NCBI GenBank assembly: GCA_011319805.1
Contig: SJRY01000228.1
Span: 186,001-250,000 of the forward strand
Origin: Macrocybe gigantea
Taxonomy: Eukaryota > Basidiomycota > Agaricomycetes > Agaricales > Callistosporiaceae
Length of the DNA stretch: 64,000 nt
Reading direction: 5' to 3'
The notes below the pieces were generated by a model, which was given only the letters and a program-made list of their open reading frames with translations, did no database searches and was not told where the DNA came from. Within the stretch, counting starts at the first letter, position 1. Every line of letters starts with the position of its first letter. Of this stretch, positions 35,751 to 48,300 are shown piece after piece. A program made the translations under genes and the position numbers.

Positions 35751-36635
35751 ATTGAGCTAGAGTCTAGGGATATCTGCGTTGGCGGGGTGAGCGTCGAGGG
35801 AAAAATTGAGGGCACCGAAGGAGAAGAGCAAGATGCGGTCAGCACGGAACGTTGAGGAGAGTGAAAAAAGCGCAAATAGAGGAAAACGGAATGAATGGAG
35901 CGGAGTTTAATGAAACAAGAAGGCCCTCGCTAACGCCTTGGCCTCGGAAGAGAGATGCGAGGCAAGGTCGTGGTTTGGATTCTGGTGGCGTGACGGTACA
36001 GCCTCGTCTCAAATGCCCAACAATGGACAACAAGAAGCGGACCGGACAGCTGAGGGCACGACTGCCGAAACGTGCATTGTTGGGTGGCGCGCGTGCGCGA
36101 GCGCTGCGGCGGATCAAAGACTTGGGCTTACCGATCTGGCGGGGGATGACACACAACTACACGACACACGAATGGAGAGCAGCAGCAGCGTCGAACGTCG
36201 GCCTGGGTAAAACAAAAAAGTCGATAATTAAATCGTCCTTTTTCGCAAGGGTCTGTCTGAGCGGGGAGATCTATTGAAGGCGGGAAGCTCGCGCTGTAGA
36301 TGGGGAGGTCAGGGTGCTAAGGTAGGCAACGGTGAGAGAGACGGACAGCAGAAGGCAGGCTGGACGACGGAATTGTGGAGGACTGTCGCTGACGGTCTGA
36401 AAAGGTTCGCTAGCAACGCTGATCGCCAAAGTGCACGGCCCCTCCCGTTCAACATCAAAATAAATACAAACACAGTCACTAGCTATCCCACCACCGCAGC
36501 AGCCCCGTCCTACTCCCCGTCACTACCATTCCGTTCACGCTCTGCGCTTGCCGAGTCAAATTCGGGTACGAAGAAGAAAAGAAAAAACAAAAGTTTCTTA
36601 CTGCTGTGGCCTGTGCTGGGTCATCTTCAAATCCA
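35751..36635. other. CDC42 upstream region and intergenic sequence
   Basis: Open frames here (for example 35839-36156, - and 36274-36789, +) are low complexity or shadows. Part of the stretch is likely CDC42 leader. Nothing else was recognised. Confidence 0.4.
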
Positions 36636-39600
36636 TCAGCAAATCAACAACAAACTAAAAAAAGAAAAAAAAAACTTGTGCATGCCTTCTTCCTGTCTCA
36701 GGCCCTGCATGATGCTGCCTTCCTTTCTGGTCCACACAAGCGCGCAGCCCTCCGCTGATCCGAATAGTACTCGCTCCCCTGCCCGGTGAAACACCGCCCC
36801 AAAGCCCGTTTTCGCCGTCTCATCGCTCAAGAACGTCTGCTCAACGGCACCTCGCGTGCCGCTGCTTGCCCGGACGTCGATCACCCGCGCGCACCCGTCC
36901 GCCTGGCTCACAAGCGCATGTGTGCCCGACGGCGACAGATCCAGCGACGTGCTTCTCGTGATGTCTTATCAGTCTCCAGTCGGAAACAGCCAGAATTGAA
37001 GACATCGACACGCACATTTTCGTTTTGAGAAACGCGTACGCGCGCAACGTGCCGTTGGGCACCTCACAGTGCCATCTGTAGACAGAAAATAAATCATGCT
37101 TAATCAGGTCCGGCAGAGCAGTTGTCAGAGAGAACGACAGATTACAGCACGCCATCCCTTGTTCCCCCCAGAAGCGCGGCACCGTCTTCGACGAATCGAA
37201 TCACGCTGACATTCTGACGTAGAATGGAACGTTGTGGCTGCCATGTACCTGTCAGAGAAAAGCAATCATTATAGTTCTCTTTCCTGATATTTTATCCCCA
37301 ATTTGTCCGAACCTTGTTTCCACAGCCACACTTTGACGCCCATCCGGGGGAATGATACGGCTATCCGGTCCCGGAAGTGCGCAAGAAATGGCTTTTCATC
37401 CTGCGTCCGTTGCGAGGATCGGATGCCAAATTCAGTATCCAAGACTTTTGAATACAGCCATTGATTGTGTGCCTGCACAAGGCGGGAAGCATTAGCTGGA
37501 TTTCAGGAGAAGCGGGGGGAGGACTCACGCTGCGCGTCCATTTTCCGACTATGCCGTCCTCGCCGAGAGACATGATCCCCAGATCCTTGTTCATCCACGC
37601 GATGTTCACGATGGGCTCTTGATGCACCAAGTTGGCCAGCTCTACTCGAGGAACGTGGTTGTTCCATACCCGCACAGAGCGGTCCGCGCCTTGACACATA
37701 CATGACATATGGCAAGTTCAACCCGAAGCATATTCAATGAGTTCGATGTTCGCCACAGTCAGTGTATAACACAAAAAGCGGGGAGGCAATAATACCACTC
37801 ACAACACACCGCGAGCTGACTCCCATCCGAGCTGACCGCGATCTGCAAAATCGGCACGTCACCCTTCCCGCTCAGCCTTTGACAGTACCCGTACGGCACC
37901 ACCGGCCACGTGTTCTGCGAGTGCGACGAGCATCTCCGTTTCCTTGCGGGTGGGGAAGACGATGACGGCGAGGCAGGTATCAGGATGTGATGCCCGTACA
38001 TTGACGACGATGATGACGATGTGAATGATGCGCTTGCCCCAGGCGTCTGTGAATCCTCGAGCGATGGCGCGCGTGGACGCTTCACCGCTCGCGTGCCTAG
38101 CGCTGTCGCATTACTAGCGCTCAGCGGCGGCGGTGCCGGTGAAGATGGCTTCACGGGCAAAACATGAGTAGGCGATTGAGAGTAGCCCAAAACTAGCGAC
38201 GGCAGGATGGGCGACGCCGCTATATGTGCACATACCGTATATGAATTGAAGGGAACAAAATATGGGCATCATGGCCAGCGTAACACGTACCAATTATGCG
38301 CGGTGAGATGAGTTTACCGTTGTCCGGAGGGGCTTTGACGTTTGCGCTTCCAGTATTGGCTGGCACCTTGAGAGTCGAATGTAACGAGTCCGATAATCGA
38401 CTACGAAGGTCGTTCGCGAGCCCGCCGACGCTCAGCCGGTCCAGCAACGACGGCACCGGTTCGGAATTCTTTGCATTCTTGGACAATCTGTCTAACAATG
38501 GCATGTCTATGTACCAAATTCTCATCGAATAGGAGGAGAAAACATGTAGCCGCACTCACTGGATTCCGAATTTTTCTTCCCAGCACCCTTGACTCGCGGG
38601 CCGCTTCCTCCATTTCCAGACTCCAAGGCTCGTTTGTTGTTTTGCTTTGACTTCGATCTGTCCTCCGTACTCGGACCTGCAACTGCGTTGGGTCCGGATG
38701 TCGTGGGCGTTGAGGACGGTTGAACGGTACTGTCAGATGCGCTGCTAGAAGTCTGACGCTGTTCCAATGCGATATTTGAAGTTGATAGTGAAGGAACATG
38801 AGGCATTTTCGGGACGCCGCCTTTCCCGCTTCTTCTCTTTCTTCTCGATGACGTCGTAGCAGGAGTCGGTCTTCTGGGCGTTGGAGGCGGAGAAGGCGAG
38901 CCGTATGAGAGCACGTTCGACAGATTCCTTGTGGAGCGAGGTATCAGCACGGCGGTGCTCTCGATGCGATGTCGATGTCGAAAAGGCTATAGGAGCTAAG
39001 GAACCAGGAGCCTGTATGAAGATGCTTGGAGCTGGATTGGATTTTCCGGCATTGCTCGTGGTTAGATGAGCCTCGCGAGCGGTGGTGTTACTGTCTGCCC
39101 CGTTTGCTTGCTTGGAAGCCGTCCAGCTCGCTCCGATGACCATGCGCTTTCGCGGCGCATTGGGTATGACAATGGCACCGGCGGGCTGTCGGGGAATTGT
39201 GCCAGCTACGGTTGCCTCAGATGTAGAAGCAGCAGACGCAGTTACAACGGTAGATGGGCTAGGTTTCTGGCCGTGCACTGACCTGAGCGCTTTCGGGCCT
39301 CTTGGTGGACACCGCTGTTGTGGCTGCTGCTCTATAGGCGCCTGAACAGCAGATATTAACGAAGGCCTGATGTTCAGGGGATTATGCGACGGTCCTGAAG
39401 ATATGCAGGCAAGGGATTTCATGTCTGGCTGGGGCGACGTTGGCCGCTTGGTCGTCTTCGAGACAGAGACTGGGACTTCCGTGGGCTGTTTAAAGGAGAT
39501 AAGGGGTATCGGTATCGGTATCGGAGTCGGAACGGTGGCGGGAACGACGCTGCTGCGAGAACCTACAAATTGTGGAGGTTCGGATTGAGGGTTAAAGATA

Positions 39601-41350
39601 GGCTTTGAGAGCTGGATGGCAATGTTGTCTTCTTTGCCAACGGAGAAATCGAAAATGGTTGTTCTTTAAGTGTCGCAAAGGTTGGATTAGGTGGTGGTGC
39701 GATAGGCTCCTTCTTTAACTGGGGGTCATCAGAACCCGCCCGTTTCGTTACAAACGACTGGCCCTGTGCTTTTCCAATTGGTAACTGAATGTTGGGCTGA
39801 AAGGCAACCAGACAATATATGAATGAGGGAAAGCGGAGGAGGCTAGAAGGAACTCGAAGCACTGACCGTCTGTCCTTTGTCTTGAGCATTGCAAAGCTTC
39901 AAATCTACCGGTGTGGAGTTCCAGCGGGGCGCCTTGTCATCAGGCGTACTGACGAACTCCGTCATAAAGCCGGCTGACACAAAAGGATTGGGAATGGCAG
40001 ATTTTTTCGCAAGCGGTTTACGTCCGCCTAGATCCGCTTTTGTCAATGTCTCCTGGTTTGAGGACACCTTTCCATCTTCTGCATGATCATCCTGTTGCAA
40101 GATCAATGCTTCAGATTGAGCCTGCTGAATCAACGCGGTATCCTTGTGATGGCTTGTAGAAGATACAACACCACCCTCGTGTCCATCCTGAGTGCCGGAA
40201 CTGGATGCTATGGATGAAACAGACGAAGCCATTAAACGGGACGGTGAAGTCTGCGATTCTTGGAGGATGTCCGAGACTGTGGTGGGTGAGAAGACCGGAC
40301 ATAGTAACGGCGATTGAGAAGGGGTAGAAGAGATATCCATGGGAGACGGGCTGCAATCGTGCGGTTTCTAAATGTTGCTCAGACCAAGACAGAGAAGAGA
40401 AACAGTGCTTTGAATTCATACCCATGCTGGGTTCTGAGGCATATCCCAACCTGTGACCCGCCCGTCGAAGCCTTTCTATATGTTAATTGAGAATAAGCCA
40501 GAGAGATGACGTATTGAACCCCTACATATGTTAAGTCCTGATGTGAGCTCTGAGGTGCATACCGAAGTGTACCAGGGTTGTAATCTCGATTGGTTTCTGG
40601 TTCGGTATAATGTAAATATTCCTCCGTTTGCATGGCGGACTCAATAAGGTCACGATTTTCAACTGCTTGAATGCTAATTGATTCCCGGACAGGAGTAGTG
40701 TCAACTTGTACCGAGACCGAAACACAGCAAATACAGGTTTGCGTGGCAGCAGAAACCGTTGAGGGCTGCGTCTGTACAGATGTCGAGGCGTGCGAGGGGT
40801 CCACTTGAACACCAATTGATACTTGTTTGGGCGTAGCCTCTTCTGCAGTTCGCGGAATGCCTGTGACGAACGAGATTTACGATACATGAAAACTCACTGG
40901 TTCCGCTTTCGGTCCCTTCTATTTTTCTCGACCAAGCTCTCCGCATTTTCGGAGGGATCACACCACCAACAAGGCATCCTTCGACATAGTTTCCTCCCCA
41001 TCCCGCAAATCAGGATCTTCGTCTGAAGAAGCGCAAGCATCTAGTGCATCTCCCTCGAAAACAATCGCCTGGTCTTTGAATGGTCCGTCCGGCGATGCTA
41101 GGGAGAGGAGGATCTCCTTGCCAGGCTTGACTTCAATCCTTTTTTGTGCAAATAAGCTGTATCGGACGATGTTGCCCGTTTCACCACCATCGCCCGAGCC
41201 TTCGGATAAGACGACACGTCGCAACACGACATGCGCCTTTTGATTAGAGCCATGGGGCCGGAAGCGTAAAGGACTTTTAATTCCGAGGAGAGACGTCACA
41301 GACAGACTCTGTGAGAACACCTGGCCGCTTTGGGGCTTCCTTCTGGCCAT
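36636..41350 (-). CDS. Long disordered protein with C-terminal WD40 domain
   Basis: No family named. The start at 41350 (MARRKPQSGQVFSQSLSVTS) shares a 213-bp divergent promoter with the nucleotidyltransferase. The N-terminal 1000 or so residues are Ser/Pro/Thr-rich with repeats of a GVQVD-like motif. Exons join cleanly at two tested junctions: KKNSES to NMPLLDRLSKNAKNSEPV, and LISPRI to VLGYSQSPTHVLPV. This links the disordered part to the WD40 part in one gene. WD40 blades include VPILQIAVSSDGSQLAVC, ADRSVRVWNNHVPRVELANL, PIVNIAWMNKDLGIMSLGED, IVGKWTRS and SLDLSPSGTHALVSQADGCA. Frame changes occur near 38963, 39660 and 40960. The 3' end near a T-rich tract at 36670 is uncertain. Confidence 0.65.
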
Positions 41351-41563
41351 ACGCGCCGCAAAAGCACAGCTACGCTGTATTCGTCAAGAATGACAAAAAG
41401 GCTGTAGGAAGGTCAGCACTGCTCAACAAGTCAAGTATTGAACGTTACTGCGAAAGGTCATTATTGCCTCTGTGCACGTGACACACTACACAGTCATTTG
41501 CGCTGCGTTTTTTCTTTGCTGCCGAGGTAACCAGCCGAACCAAGTTGCACAACGACGGCTCTC

Positions 41564-42201
41564 ATGGACACGGTCAGTGACCTGCTCTTGGCTCTTCGAC
41601 TTCCTAGCCAAGACGTGTCCCACATTTACCTTACTGGATCGCGGTTATGGGGCACCAATACAAACCACAGCGATTACGACCTCTTTCTAGTTCTCCTTGA
41701 CACCCCCAAAGATGCCAAAATACTAAAGAGCCAGCATATGAAACAGTACGACTTTACTATCATGACCGAATCAGCATTCGCTGCTCGCGTTCAAGAGGGT
41801 TCGCTCATTGAGACGATATGTTGCCTTCTCGGGAACAAGGAGCGGTGCGTGTGGAGCAGACGAAACCACTCAATGAACTCGTCACGGACAGCGAGAAAAT
41901 AAGCACTTGGGTGGCAGATCGACATTCCATTGACCACTCGAAAGCTCTAAAATTCTGGACAAAGGGCAAAAAGACAGAGGCATTCAAAATTCTTCAGTAT
42001 ATGCTCATTGCGAACCGTTTAGTGGACTTATTGAAGGTCAGAGAAGAAGAGTCTTCTGGCCAATTGCGATATGCGAAGATACGGGTTGATGATATACAGA
42101 GTGCCGTTCGGGGTGCATTGAATGAAAATGATTGGCATTGGCTTGGGTTGACTTGGGACAAGGTTGTCGCCTTGCACACGCTTCGTCTCGAAAACCAGTA
42201 G
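41564..42201 (+). CDS. Nucleotidyltransferase-fold protein, with frame break
   Basis: Small protein with a pol-beta-type nucleotidyltransferase core. HIYLTGSRLWGTNTNHSDYD holds the GS motif and the metal-binding DxD-like DYDLFL, followed by MKQYDFTIMTESAFAARVQE. The frame changes near 41824 (tgccttc): the second half reads TKPLNELVTDSEKISTWVAD, ALKFWTKGKKTEAFKILQYM and NDWHWLGLTWDKVVALHTL to the stop at 42201. One extra C would fuse both parts. About 210 residues. Substrate unknown. Related agaric proteins have the same two-part layout as far as I recall. Confidence 0.72.
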
Positions 42202-42341
42202 TGGCCTCTAGATCCTTCAAAAATATGTAGGACATTGATTTACTCCGAGACGTAGATCGGATGAACTGATAGATAGTCACGATTATAGCAGATGGCATGC
42301 ACTTTCGAAATTTCTGGACCAGCAATGGATGCAATCGAAGT

Positions 42342-45300
42342 TCAATCCTCCAAAACTTTCACCTCCTGCCACTTTTTTGCGGGAATGGGTTTCTCAACTT
42401 GGGGATAATCAGCGACGTTTCTGGCTTTAGTTAGAAGTCACTAAATGCAAACTCACGCATTGTTTGTAAAACCTGAGAATGAGGTTTGAAGACACCCATT
42501 ACCCATCCTTCCCGGCGCATTTTTTCCACCCTCTGCTTGCTAAATCTCCACCGTACAACTTGTTCCTCCGTCACCTCTATTGTAGTCAGCACGTGAATAT
42601 CGCCGGGTGGGGAGATGTAGCCCCATTCAAGATGCGAGGCAGGTCATTGACCAGGGACACCATGAGCTGATTCGGCGACGGTTTATAAAACAAGAGACAG
42701 ACGCCTGGATCAAGGCCTGCAGGGTCTAACAACGCCATGCTCGTCATGCCAAATGGACCCTGCTCAGTGATTGACGCATCCATCTGCGCCTCATATAAAG
42801 CTATATTCGAAGGCGACAACGCGAAATCTGCAGGAATCGATACGGCAAACGGCAATGCATGCGATACCAACGCCAAGATGGTCTCGAACTCTGCTCTCCA
42901 TGGGTCCAATCGGATACGCCGTTTGGGAACCCGTCGGTTGGCATCAGAGAGTGGGATAGGCCATTCGTCGAGATACGGCGTGATATCTGTAACGAGCCCG
43001 CCGGAAAGGACCGTTTTCAAGAAATCGCTGAGCCAATGCGCAGGGTATCCAACTTTGCGCAGGAAAAGCAGGAGATTAACGAAGGTAGTGACGTTATTGG
43101 TTTGCCTGACTCTGAACGGCTGAGGTCCGCCCTTGCCAGGGACGACAGTATATATGAGCACCCGAGTCAACCAGTCGACAAGTTCCGATCGACTGGCCAG
43201 CTCCTCCAATGGCCGTGGATATGGTTTCTTCGCGACGACGACGGATCCATGTATAGGCGTCTTGTCTAGGAAACTGCAGCCAAAATACCTCTCGATCTGC
43301 GCTGGTACCAGAAGAGCATATCTAAGACCAGATCATGAACTAAGGCGACACGAAAAAGCTAAGGTAGATGCCCTCAGGAACCGACACGGTTTATGTAAGC
43401 CAAACGAGCCTCAACCTTGCGACGACTTCTCGTCCTCCACAAGTTACTTATTTGACATTCGGAGACCATAGAAACAAAGTAAAAGACAGATGGTAAAGGT
43501 TGTTGGTCTTAAATTCCTGAAAAAGTCATCCTGTACAGTACAGTAGGCATTGCAACTTAAAATGCATATTTCACCATTTCTCGCTTCCCCAAGTCCTCCT
43601 GCAGATTTTTGAAAATCTCGTCTCAACTTTTTGCCGCTTACTAATGCATCATGTGATCATACACGTGATGTGTGAGGAGGAGGAGGAGGAGGGCGGTGGG
43701 TGCATGAAAAGGCAGTAAAATGCCCCGACAAAAGGCTGCAACACAGGCAAGAATCCGGAATTTCACAAGAAACAAAAGAGCGGTCACTATTGAAGAGGTT
43801 CCTGACCACGACGATGTCTCGAGCGCTAGCCAACACAAAATGGGCTTCGACAGCTTCCAAATGGACCAGACGATTGATCCTTCCTGGATCTTCGATCCCT
43901 TCCATGGCACGGCCATGTCTGAGGTCGAACAAGAAATAGAAGATCCATCTTCAGACAGTGACTCTGACTCCGAGTCAGACACGGACACAGACACGGAGGA
44001 ATCACATTCTGAATTGGCTCTACAGTGCTTTTCGTCCATCCTGCAAAGAGCTCATGATGTCGCTGTCGCCCGAGAGAGAGAAATAAAGCAGAAAAGAAAG
44101 CGAGGCACGAGTTATCTTGGCAATGCGGCACGTACTCAACGTTATTATCGACAAAAACGTCGCGAGCTCGCAGACAAGGGCTATCAGTTCATTAGCAAGT
44201 GGTTTTCAAAAGAGAAGCCATGCCAAATTTCCGCACCATGTGAAGATCTGTCAATGGATGACAGTGCGAGTGTCACGGCAGCCATTGGACCCATTCAGGA
44301 AGTGCGTCCCGAAGATTCGGCCCCGAGATCCCAATGCCGAGAAGATGGGCATACGGCTCAGTTCGAAGAGGAGGAAGAGGAAACTGATTACGAAAACATC
44401 GATGAGAAAGAAAAGAGGACCGGGCATGAAGACATTAACGAGGGCGAGGATTGGGAACAGATCACTTGTGGTGATGCAATTGAGGACCAAGACCCACCTA
44501 ATCGCAATAAAGATAAGGATGCCGCCGAGAAGAAGAGACATCACAGAGCTGTAGAGAATATGTTGGCAGACTTGTCAGCAGGGAGGAAACCGGTTGACGA
44601 TGGAGAGATCGAAGAAGACGGCCCTTTGTTGGCTTATCGCAATTTCGGGGCACTGCGTCGAGTAGCGGAAAGGCTATCACTGAAAGCCAAGGACCGTTCA
44701 CTTGATGTCTTCCTGCGCGCACGGATAACAGCCATGCTCGGCACTCTGAACCTTTACCTCGATCCTGAGCTCTCATATTCCTGGAAAGAAGCTTCGTTGG
44801 TTGCATCGAAATGTCAAGGTCACGGCATTTATCATGCGCGAAACATCCGGAAATGGATCCTTCAATATCTTAAAACAAGCACCTTACCATTGCATCACTA
44901 CCATGGCACCCATTCCGAGATCCTCCAGCACGAGGATATCGCATCATATATCCAGCTGCAGCTCCTCGAACATGGGAAACGGGGTTTCATCACAGCCACG
45001 GACGTTGTCAATATTGTTGCTAGCCCAGAGGTCCAGCAAAAGCTCGAAGAGGCTGGTATCAATCGCCGCAAGATTTCGGAGCGCACTGGATGCAAGTGGT
45101 TGAAGAAGTTGAGTTGGCGATACACTCGAAAACGGAACGGTATGTACATTGATGGTCACGAACGGGAGGATGTCGTCCAATATCGCACGCAATTTGTGGA
45201 ACGGTTCATGAAACTCTACGTCCTGCGCATGTGCACATTTGACAATGATGGAAATCCACAGATGCCGCGGAACAATGCCAACATTGATCTCGGCGGCCAT

Positions 45301-48300
45301 CCATACCGACTCATTTCCATCACGCATGATGAGTCGACATTTTATGCAAATGACCGTCGCAAAACGCAATGGATGCACAAGTCTCAGAAAGCCATACCAG
45401 AGAAGAAGGGCGAGGGGGCGTCAATCATGGTTTCGGACTTTTTGACATCGGAATGGGGACATTTGACGAGCAGGGATGGCCAACGGTGAGTTCATTCAGC
45501 AAAAAATGTATTTATATTTTCTGAATGATCAAAATAAGAGAAGCACGCATTCTATTCAAGGCAGGGAAAGGAAGACAAGGGTATTTCGACTCCAAGGCCC
45601 TGCTGAAACAGGTCGAAGACGCCATTGACATCTTCGAGGACCGAACGAATGGCTTCGCGCAAGGCCTTTTCCTCTTTGACAACGCGCCGTCGCATCAGAG
45701 ACGAGCGGACGATGCTCTATCAGCTCGCAAAATGCCCAAATACCCGAAAAAAGATTGGACACACTGCAAGAATGGCATCAAAATGCGTTCAACGTTTCTT
45801 CCAAATGGTGAAATCCAAAATTTCTACTTTCCTGACGATCACCCCGACGAAAACTGCGCGGATGCTTCAAGGGCATGGAACAGATTATTCACGAGCGGGG
45901 ATTGTGGCCGGCTTCTGGAACCCTCAACGCGGAGTGCCCTGGTTTCAAGTGTCCGCCTGGTCGAACCGACTGTTGCTGTCGTCGACTCCTTTTCACTCAA
46001 CCGGATTTCGCCAATCAAAAATCAGAGCTCGAAGAACTCATCGTAGGACGAGGTCACCTTATAGATTATTATCCTAGGTACCACTGCGAGATAAACTACA
46101 TTGAAATGTGGTGGGGCGCTGGTAAGCTTTATTATCGATCACTCCCGCCGACCGCAAATATCGCCGAGATGGAGCGTAGAGTCATTGAATCCCTCGATTC
46201 AGTGCCTTTACTTCAGATTCGGAGGTGAGTATCCTTTTCGTCATGTTGTAACCTATCTTACATCTCAATTAGATATGCGAATCGTGCAGCGCGATTCATT
46301 TCGGCATACCAGCAAGGTCTTACAGGTGCACAAGCAGTCTGGGCCAACAGAAAATATCACGGCCATCGTACATTGCCTCCCGAGATCGTCGCAGAGATTA
46401 AAAAAGCATCTTGTACTATATAATTCAGAGCGATATTATTTTTCTTAAGCCCCCATCCTCCTCAAAAATTTTCGTCAGAACATCCAATCTCACATTTTGC
46501 CGCTTATGTAACAATAAACCCTAACCCTACATGCTTACATAAACCGTGTCGGTTCCTGAGGGCATCTACCTTAGTTGGACGAACGTATAGAAATATGTGT
46601 CGTTACTTGCCCAGATCCCCGTATTCAGCAGGCAGTTCGCGCCAAAGCCAGAGTCGTCGTCATGCGATTCAATTGGAAGGCCAAACGTAAGCATGTTCAT
46701 GGGCCCATGAGTATAGTCCCTAGACGCCAAATATAAAACCGTCGGTAAATACGCTTTATAGCAAAGATAGGATCATTTACGGGACATTACTGAGGTAAGC
46801 GCGGGTATACGACCTCGGGAAGTGTGTCGGTCGGTCATCATCTGTTCCAAGGCTCATGCGCTGCATCTCCTTGTTCAGTTCTCCTAGAATAAATTCAAAT
46901 CTGAGTTGGTTTTTACGTTTTTTCAACACCGATGCAGCAGCAAGGAAATGGGTTGAAAATAGTCCGAATACTGGTGTATCTGCATGTTCCTCCTTAGGCT
47001 TTCCGAGGCCATATTGACTGTTGAATGTCTCTATCCCATTCATGATATCGAAAGGATCCTTGCCGTCAACTCTGAGCTTCCCTGTCATGTCGTCCTGAAC
47101 AACAACGTCAAAGTCGGCCGTACAGAGAACACAGAAACAATGAGCGCACATAAAGAGTGATATTGGGTTTCCACGTCCGGTGTATGTGACTCATGACCTG
47201 ATAGCAATGACCCGCATTCAGTCAATATTGAACGATGCTCTGTAATTGAAAATTCGAACCTTATCTATATCTGCGTGGTCTTCCTCGGTTTCGTTCTTAA
47301 GACTTGAAAAGCTCATTGTCTCGATGCCGGGGTGGCGCGACCAGAATCGCTTTGGTGGCAAAAACACTCTCGTGAACTTGAACGCGATGGACTCGGTGTG
47401 CGCGGTTCCTTTGTAGTCCAGAAGGAGCTCGACCATGGAGTCAATTGCCTTTTCTTTTTGAGACTCATACTGCCTCCTCTCTCTCGCGGTTGCACTGGAA
47501 CGAAGTGGAGAAACACCCCATTGTTTCAGCAAGTCCGGGTTCATCTCTATATACTCTTTGATCATTGCGCGATTGTTGGCGAGGTTGGTCTGCATCTGCT
47601 GCGTATACGACGGAGAGATGGAGGGATCGGAGAGTATTTTGCTAGCAAGTAGTGGATCGTCTAGGGTGTAATCATCAAGCGCGCGGCGAGTGGTAAGCTG
47701 GGGCCATGTCGAACGCCATTTGTCAATTACATTCAACACAGGCTCTGCAATTCGTTTACTGATGTGTACCCATGACGGGAAGTCAGGAGGGTTCTGACGG
47801 AGACGGTGTTGAACATTCTCGATCACACCCGAAAGCCTTCACATGTCATGAATAACAGTATAGACGAAGTACGAGACACCCACAGTTTATAACAATATGA
47901 GGGCATGCATGCACCATACAGCGTGTAGAGGAGGGTCGAGAGGATCTCATCCTGAGCTGCGCTGTCCTCTTTCGCATCCGAAAGATCGCCAAGGAGCATG
48001 ACGATGCACAAATCGCGAGCAATGATGGCCGGATGGTGATCCAGAAGGGTAAAATGGACCCGTACAGCGTTACGTTTCTTTGGTGCAAGGTCATTGAGAA
48101 CCAGACCCATTGCCGCCACCGTCGCATAGACATGCCGAGCTTCGAGTACAAGACATCAGGTTTATGGATCAGAGAGAAAGACTCTGCTCGTTACCGTCGC
48201 CAACGCCACCGAAAAGAAACGCGATGTTTGAAAGCTCTGTTTCTGACTTGTTGTCCAGCTTCATGGGATGCCGCACGTCTGCGTCTCCATCCCAACTATG

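Larger units (their letters stand above)
43362..46571 (+). mobile_element. DDE DNA transposon, 3.2 kb, Tc1/mariner-like ends
   Basis: The element is bounded by perfect 39-bp terminal inverted repeats (43362-43400 and 46533-46571) and flanked by TA on both sides (43360-43361 and 46572-46573), the target duplication of Tc1/mariner-type elements. It carries one transposase gene on the plus strand, antisense to the host gene. Identical repeats and a nearly open transposase suggest recent insertion. Near the right end it holds aaccctaaccct, like two telomere units. The sequence ttgccgctta recurs near both ends. Confidence 0.93.
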
